From Cyclina sinensis (lineage: Eukaryota > Mollusca > Bivalvia > Venerida > Veneridae): 64,000 bases of DNA. Under the pieces are notes generated by a model. The model searched no databases, had not been told where the DNA came from, and was given only the letters and a program-made list of their open reading frames with translations. Within the stretch, counting starts at the first letter, position 1. Every line of letters starts with the position of its first letter. Below, one piece after another: positions 13,501 to 22,500 of the stretch. The stretch is from contig JAAONU010000004.1 in assembly GCA_012932295.1 (NCBI GenBank), positions 11,346,630 through 11,410,629 of the forward strand, written 5' to 3'. Made by a program: the position numbers and the translations under genes.

Positions 13501-16500
13501 AGTGAACTCCGGATAGTTTGCAACAGGCTGGTAAGACTGACTTCCTCGTAGAGCCAAGGAGTGAACTCCGGATAATTTGCAACAGGCTAGTAAGACTGAC
13601 TTCCTAGTAGAGCCAAGAAGTGAACTCCGGATAGTTTGCAACAGGCTGGTAAGGCTGACTTCCTCATAGAGCCAAGGAGTGAACTCCGGATCGTTTGCAA
13701 CAGCCTGGTAAGACTGACTTCCTAGTAGAGCCAAGGAGTGAACTCCGGATCGTTTGCAACAGGCAGGTAAGGCTGACTTCCTAGTAGAGCCAAGGAATGA
13801 ACTCCGGATAGTTTGCAACTGGCTGGTAAGACTGACTTCCTAGTAGAGCCAAGGAGTGAACTCCGGATAGCTTGCAACAGGCTGGTAAGGCTGACTTCCT
13901 CGTAGAGCCAAGTGGTGAACTCCGGATAGTTTGCAACAGGCTGGTAAGGCTGACTTCCTGGTAGAGCCAAGGAATAAACTCCGGATAGTTTGCAACTGGC
14001 TGGAAAGACTGACTTCCTAGTAGAGCCAAGGAGTGAACTCTTGATCGTTTGCAACAGGCTGGTAAGACTGACTTCCTAGTAGAGCCAAGGAGTGAACTCC
14101 GGATTGTTTGCAACAGGCTGTTAAGGGTGACTTCCTAGTAGAACAAAGGAGTGAAATCCGAAAAGCTTGCAACAGGCTGGTAAGGATGACTTCCTACTAG
14201 AGCCAAGGAGTGAACTCCGAATTGTTTGCAACAGGCTGTTTAGGCTGACTTCCTAGTAGAGCCAAGGAGTGAACTCTGAATAGTTTGCAACAGGCTGGTA
14301 AGGCTGACTTCCTAGTAGAGCCAAGGAGTGAAGTCCGGATAGTCTGCAACATGCTGGTAAGGCTGACTTCCTCGTAGAGCCAAGGAGTCAACTCCGGATA
14401 GTTTGCAACAGGCTGGTAAGGCTGATTTCCTCGTAGAGCCAAGTGGTGAACTCCGGATAGTTTGCAACAGGCTGGTAAGACTGACTTCCTCGTAGAGCCA
14501 AGTGGTGAACTCCGAAAAGTTTGCAACAGGCTGGTAAGGCTGACTTCCTAGTAGAGCCAAGGTGTGAACTCCGGATAGTTTGCAACAGGCCGGTAAGACT
14601 GACTTCCTAGTAGAGCCAAGGTGTGAACTCCGGATAGTTTGCACCAGGCAGGTAAGACTGACTTCCTCGTAGAGCCAAGGAGTGAACTCCGGATAGTTCG
14701 CCACAGGCTGGTAAGACTGACTTCCTCGTAGAGCCAAGGAGTGAACTCCGGATAGTTCGCCACAGGCTGGTAAGGCTGACTTCCTAGTAGAGCCAAGGAG
14801 TGAACTCCGGATAGTTTGCAACATGCTGGTAAGGCTGACTTCCTAGTAGAGCCAAGGAGTGAACTCCGGATAGTTTGCAACATGCTGGTAAGGCTGACTC
14901 CCTAGTAGAGCCAAGGAGTGAGCTCCGAAAAGTTTGCAACAGGCTGGTAAGACTGACTTCCTCGTAGAGCCAAGGAGTGAACTCCGGATAGTTTGCAACA
15001 GGCTGGTAAGACTGACTTCCTCGTAGAGCCAAGGAGTGAACTCCGGATAGTTTGCAACAGGCTGGTTAGGCTGACTTCCTAGTAGAGCCAAGGAGTAAAC
15101 TCCGGATAGTTAGCAACAGGCTGGTAAGGCTGACTTCCTAGTACAGCCAAGGAGTGAACTCCGGATAGTTTGCAACATGCTGGTAAGGCTGACTCCCTAG
15201 TAGAGCCAAGGAGTCAGCTCCGAAAAGTTTGCAACAGGCTTGTAAGACTGACTTCCTAGTAGAGTTAAGGATAGAACTCCGGATCGTTTGCAACCTGCCG
15301 GTAAGACTGACCCTCTAGTAGAGCCAAGGAGTGAACTCCGGATAGTTTGCAACAGGCTGGTAAGACTGACTTCCTCGTAGAGCCAAGGAGTGTACTCCGG
15401 ATAGTTTGCAACAGGCTAGTAAGACTGACTTCCTAGTAGAGCCAAGAAGTGAACTCCGGATAGTTTGCAACAGGCTGGTAAGGCTGACTTCCTCGTAGAG
15501 CCAAGGAGTGAACTCCGGATAGTTTGCAACAGGCTGGTTAGGCTGACTTCCTCGTAGAGCCAAGGAGTGAACTCCGGATAGTTCGCAACAGGCTGGTAAG
15601 ACTGACTTCCTAGTAGAGCCAAGGAGTGAACTCCGGATAGTTTGCAACAGGCTGGTAAGACTGACTTCGGGGTTCACGAGGCACTGGATCTTAACCTTCC
15701 CTAAAACATAAAACACCTCTCCTTTCCCAGCTGGTTCATCCCCAGAAATATTTGGTAACTTATTGGTACTGGAACAGACTGGTAAGGGTAGAGGAATGAG
15801 AAAACGATAGAGATAATTGATGCAGATTGTTGACCTGCAGCGGTATTATTTACGGATGCAGAAACTGGTCTGATCTCCTTTTGACCAAATGCCAACAGAT
15901 CCTTTAAGTTTTCAGTAAATTCTTTGTTAAAAACTCTTCAAAAGTTTTCTCTCTGGAGCTCCAGCCATAATTCAATATTAAACACAAATAATTCAATATT
16001 AAACACAAATTTAAAATACACTCATGTGATTCACTGTAAATAGCAACTAAAAAAATGCTCCCGAGATGTATGCAAAACTATTTAGTATGTTATGGTACAT
16101 GGTAAAAAGGTAGAATTGCGACGGTATTTCAAATACACACATATACTTACATGGTAAAATAATCAATGCCAGTCATAAAGGACTCACGAATAAATGACAA
16201 AGTCCCATATAAGATAGGCACAAATGTATAAAAGCACAGGCATATAACAATAGCACAAAATACTAGTATAAAAAAAATTGCGTGCCAAGGAATATATAGC
16301 GTCGCATATACCGAAACAGAAACAAAACTTTACTTTGTCTAAAAAATGTCAGAGTGGCTGTAAAACGCAATAAGTCAATCCACCTGTGAGAGAAAAATAA
16401 ACTCAAAAAATGTGTAAATTTACCTAACTTCAAGTTGAGCAATATATAAACTAATTCAAAATATCCTGAAAGAAAAAAAAAATTTCAAACAGATATACTA

Positions 16501-19500
16501 AGTCCAAAATAGAAATTTTGTCCACCACTTTAAAGTTACCTATAGCTAAAGGTCTGGGTCCGTCATAAGAGGTCAATGTTTACTCCTATGCAATACACAC
16601 TGTAAACTAGGTTAACTACCAGGCTGGAATGAGATCTGAAAGAAATGTTGTCAAAACGCAGATATTACGCTTGAACATTTCTGAAATCTTCAAGTCAAAA
16701 TGTTGGGTCTGCAGCGTATGTATCACAGGAAAAGTTTGTATCTAGACACTTATCTATATCTAAAAAGAATCAGATATTTACTCATGATTCAAAAATAATA
16801 TTTCTCACTGAAAAGGAAAAACATATGGAATACAAATTATGATACTGGATAGGAAATCAACTGTAATGAAGTGATTTGCTAGAAAAAATACCATAGGAAA
16901 ACAAAAAGAAAACAAATGGTGGGTAAGCCCAAACTCACTGTACTTCAATAAGTATAACGCAAATTATTGGGCTGGAATATAAGTCACAGACACAAAATAG
17001 TAAAACATGAACTAGATGAAAGTAACAAAAAGGTGATTCGAAAATCACACTGTTTGTCCACGAAAAGGCTAATTAAACACATGAGATAATGCTATAAATT
17101 AAGCAACTTACAGAGACATATTAAAATTCCAAATATTCTAACTAATTAAAATCTAGTATATACACAACATGTCCTAGACTGTTCACCACCTACAAAACAT
17201 GAGAAATAGTTTTGGATCCTGATAGAAATTTCTTCCGTTAAAGTAATTAGAATCCTGGATGAGTCCATTTCCGCAGATAACAGAGGGAAGTAGTGACAAT
17301 TTCTTGCGAAATACACAATGTAAATTAACCATCACTAGTGGTTGGTGAAAAAAGTTGACAGAAAACAGTTGCTTTTCAAAATGACGCATGCACTTTGCTA
17401 GCTCTAGTAGTTGTACACATGTAAAACAATCGAAGTTAAACCTTAATTACATAAAGTCCAGTAAAGACCTCAGCGAAGAATGTACTTCTTTGGAATACCA
17501 AACTCGCGACATATTTTCAATGGCGAATTGGCTGTAGATCGATCATCAGCCTCATTGGGGAGCCACCGAAACCCTGTGTATCAATAACGACTGGGTCGAG
17601 TTCTTATAGTTTTTTCTATAAATGATTAAAACAACAACAACAAAAAAGCCTGAAATATTTGAAAAAAGATTGGATAAAAGCATCTAAAGATTGTTTGTTT
17701 TTGCACTTCACCATTCGCTGATACATTAGACCGTTCCAGAAATTAGTTCCTCCCTAATTACCTCCCTTGCGTCCGCCATTAAGGGACTGCGCAGATCGAA
17801 GCACTTTGATGATAATGCGGAGCTTTGAAAAAGTCCCATTTTTATAGCTGTAATGTGATTGTGACGTTCCATGTTAGAGAAACAGATTCATATAAACCAC
17901 ATGAAGCATTTATTATCAGCAAAGATATATCCCATGGTCTTCTAACTGAAAAAAAAGAGAATATATGTGAACGATTTTTTGCTGACATCTCAATCTATTG
18001 AACTGTGAAATAAAGGTCTTGTGATATTCTCCGGTGCATTAATTCTTTTTACTGTATCAAAATTTCACTAAAAAAACTGCTGTTAAAAAGTACATGTATC
18101 TATCTTTAAAAGGTGTCATAATAATTTGGTTTTTCGTATTACAAGAAATATCCACAACAGCAATGTTAAAAATAAGAAGAAGGAAAGAAAACGTATTATC
18201 ATAAGATCAATATCTAACAAACGTGTGGCTTGCAACTGTTGTTTTCTTTCTGCATGCACAAACTCACACGTTGTACATATCAGTACTTTGCAACAACAGA
18301 TTTCCCAAATGCAAGAAATGAAGAATAGAAAATAAGGCAACAGATGCTAAATTTCATACAGTCTTGTAAATCTTGTTTGTAAAGAAGAATATATATTCTT
18401 AAATTTCATATAACAATCAGGAACAAATAAATACCATGTTTTATAGCCTTCACGCATTTTCTCAAGAGCAAATTTCGTTATAACTGCGTTTTATTGTGAC
18501 TGATCAAGCAAGACCGACAATGACAATTAACGCTGACTTATCAAAACAAAGACAGTATGTCACCCCCATATTACGTAACCACATTCCTTCACCACAGGAC
18601 ACCGCGAAAGACAAAAGAGATTTTGATAATTAAAGAAACGCTAAATAATGCATATTTACTGTCAAGTATTCTTTAAAACTATTTTAAAGAATAAAACATA
18701 TTTTAGTTAAAATAAAGTGAACATGCGGTTGATGAGCGGGGTGTTTAAATATATCATTTTGTCCCTTTTGTAAGCTTTCAGACTTGTTCAAATAATTGAA
18801 ATCATAGTTTCACCTTTTGAAAAAGAAAACAATGCTTTCAATATTATTTGCGTTTTAAACATATTAGATGTGGTTTACACAACTCAAGCTTCCACTTTGA
18901 ACAGTCCATGGTCTTTTCTCACAGTCTTTCATGTGTTAAATAGTTCAAGTTAATGATAATTATGTTCAAGTCAGGAATAAAACATACAAAAAAGTGATAA
19001 AAATACAATAAAATGATGTTTATTTTGCAACAAAATTCACGCGATATAAGGCAGTATGTCAGCTTGAAATGTGCTAAAGTTATCCAGATTTATACGGAAC
19101 TCATAAGCATCATAGCGAGGTTTAGCAGTCCTTTAATGGCGGACGGTCACGTGATCTTCATAATGGCGGCGGTCAATTTATTAATTATGGAACGGTCTAT
19201 ACCAAACGGCAGAAAAGCTCTTACCAGAATTGTATGAAGTGATCTCAATATAGATTTGTATAAATCAAACTGTTGCTATAGTTATCACATTTGTGTTCAA
19301 GTTTAATCACTTGTGAAACAGTTACGGTCAGTGGTATTGCTTTCGATCGGAACATTGTTGTTATTCATATATTTTTTTCAGTAATAGAAAATTTTGAATT
19401 TTGTATTTCAGAGGGACTTTGAGTGCAAGAAGAGGATGCCATCACATGACCTTAGCTATGTTGTATTTAAACTACCACCCACTCTGTGTAATTTACACCA

Positions 19501-22500
19501 CGAGAAATCTAAAAGGACAATGGAAGAAGCCGTACAAAACAGCCCATATGCATCACAAATAAAGGTCAACGGAGACAAACTCATGTTCAGTAGTAATGAA
19601 TGTTTTTCTCTTTTCTTCGATGTCGAAAGTCTAAGTCAGCTTTCGACCTAATTTATAAGATAAAAAATCCCTGGCAGATTACAATTTGATTATCCTGTAA
19701 TTATTAGAACAACCAGTTTCAGTGGTCAAAATCTGTAATGCTGTACTAAAAAGTTACATGGTAGTTCGAGGCGCTTAAAACCATGTAATGAAGCACCGTT
19801 GATTCTGTTATTTAACGGATACAGTGTCTGTTTGTAGTGGACGTTGAAAAAAAACATAGAGATTATGGCAAAACTCGTATTACAAGTTCTAAACTGTAAA
19901 TATATAGTTTAATTGGGTTCTTCTCTTGTTCTATACATTGAAGAAAAAACACTGGTCGACTGTGAAATAAATCATAAAAACTTCGTTCCTGAATCGCAGA
20001 GGCTTTCAAGGAAAACTATAGATTGACACTATTTCAAAGTAAAAGTGTTGGTTAAGACCTTTTGTAAATGTTTTTTTTTGCAGGCGAGATGATGCGCAGG
20101 TTATTCCAGGAAGCGGTTGATGGTATTGTATCTTATATCAAACAGATGAAAGCCAATCAGAGACTTGAAGATGTACACACGATTGTCCTCGCCGGAGGGT
20201 TTGCTAAATGTGACAGAGTTCAGAATGCGATAAAGGAAGCGTTCCCAGGTGACCTCATTCTTTGTCCTAACGATCCGGGAATCGCCATACTAAAGGTGAA
20301 CAATCGTATCATTTTGGTTATTTTGGAACATCTTTTCGACATTTTTCGAGCTTTGGCGAACATCAATTGCAATTATGATTCGAATACTGCTCGTCCGGGT
20401 CAAGGTTTTCTTTGAAATGTAAGAACGTCATAATGTAAATTCGGACGAATCGCACTGAGAAATGTTTTGTAAAACAGTATCTGATTGATAGATTGCAATT
20501 GGAAGTAAAGTTCTTATTTGCTTTTCTGGCTTTTTTTCTGGAGGAATAGCCTATAATATCGAGTGACAGTAGACTGACCCCTTCGTAGATACGTTTGTGA
20601 GAAAAGGTGTGACTTCGTTTTTCAGGGTGCAGTAATAATGGGTCAAAGACCGGAAATAATTGTTGAGCGAGTTGCTAGGTACACATACGGCGTCTGTTAT
20701 GCCAGAAAGCCGTTTTATGAAGGTAAACATTTCTTTAGGGTATCAGATAACCAAAGTATCGTGCTTTATTAGTAACCATTTAAAGAATAGAAATTTATCA
20801 TTGTGTGAATCAAACGTGTTGCACAATAAAAATCCTGTTTTAGCTCAGTGACAAAATCATAACTTCTTTCAAGATAGATTTCCCTTAGTATTAGATGAGG
20901 TGTAACTTCAGAATCTTGAATCAATTTCAGCTAGTTAGATTCAAGATTACAAAAATTGTTGATTTGTGAAATTTTCCGGGCCATTACTCCTCCATGCATG
21001 GAAGGTTTTTAAAAACCTTTGCATAAATATTCACTTTGATGAGATGGTGTTGCGCGTGTTAAACCCAGGTGCATAGCTCAAAGGCTAAAGTGACAGTCAC
21101 TGGTTAAGGATAAAAATGTTGGTTATAGACATTGTCCTCACCATAACTTCTCCATGCATGGAAGGATTGTAAAGTACCTTAGAATATTTGTTAACCTTGA
21201 TGAGACAATATTTCGCGTGTAAGATCCAGGTTCATAGCTCAAAGGTTAAGGTCACAATCACTGGTTAAAGGTAGAAAATGTTGATTGTGACATTTTCCGG
21301 GCCATTACTTCTTTACAGAAGGAAGGATTTTAAAATACCTCAGCATATTTGTTCATCAAGATGAGATGCTGTGCCATTTGCAAGACTTGTGTCCCTAGCT
21401 CAAATATCAAAGTCACAGTGTCTTGTCAATTATAGACCATGTCATGGCCATTACTTCTATATACGAGGAAAGATTTTCAAATATCTTGTCAGGTATGTTC
21501 ACCTTGTTTAGTCCGTATGTCAAGTGTCAGTCCAAAGTCAATAGCTCAAAGGTCAATGTCACAGTGACAGGTCAAAGGTAAAAAAATTCGAGGATAGACC
21601 TTGTCTGGGTCATAATTATCCATACATGGAAGGCAACTGTATGTCACCTTTCTGGTTATTTGCCTTCTTAATGTTATGACTCCCTGTTACACCATACCAT
21701 CAAATTAAATAACATTATAAGCATGTTTGTTTATTCGTCTGCTGTGCAATGACCCTTGTTTACTTGCAAAACTTTCAGTCCTGTGACCAAGCGGAGTAAA
21801 AGGTATTCATCACTCATGTGACAAGTTCTAGCTTTTTTCACTGTTTTTACGGTAACATCATTTTCAGTTTTCTTTATTAACCCAAACATTTTTTATCTGA
21901 GTCGTAGAAAAATTAATGCGGTTATTATTTCAATTGCATTATGCACGATTATTCTCTAGGTACATTTTGTTACATTAGAACAGAACAGGTATTAAAACAC
22001 GGTTTAATCAAACAACAATTTAAGTAATTTCACTCCTTTGGTGATCACATGCTTTCACCGCACAAACAAGAGACGCTAATGTAATCGCCAATGAATGTTA
22101 ACACTTTTGGCAGTTTACAGTGCCAATCGAGCTGTGTATTGTTAAAACTTTAGGTGTTATTACTTTCAAAAGACTTAAAAATGTTGGGATCCAAAAAGTG
22201 GATTAAAAATGAAACTAAATCAGAAATTACGTTCTGTTTTCGGACACAGACACTTGTTTAGAAGCGAATATAAGGCATACTGGAGAATGACCATTCATAA
22301 ATGCCTTATATTCGCTTCTAAACAAGTGTCTGTGTTTTCGGAGGGTTTCGAATTGGAGTTTTCTTCTACCATAAAACAGAATAAAATATTTCAGCCCCAG
22401 AGAAATAGATATGTTTAGAAGGGTTTCCGGATAAGACAAATTCATGTTGTCGAGGTCCCACTGTATTTTCAATTTCAGATTGAAACCAATAGTTGTTTAA

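Noticed and set aside
10608..15716. Many minus-strand open frames of 60-170 codons with SLLGSTRKSALPACCKLSG-like text
   Set aside because: They are translations of the 59-bp minisatellite, which lacks stops on that strand; the frame shifts with every unit and there are no splice or start signals.
10360..17700. LTR retrotransposon bounded by the direct repeats
   Set aside because: No gag/pol, primer-binding site, polypurine tract or TG...CA ends were seen; the inside is the minisatellite and AT-rich DNA.
19593..19651. C-terminal extension ECFSLFFDVESLSQLST as the end of the HSPA12-like protein
   Set aside because: It would remove the adenosine motif; a donor three codons earlier joins in phase to the next exon.
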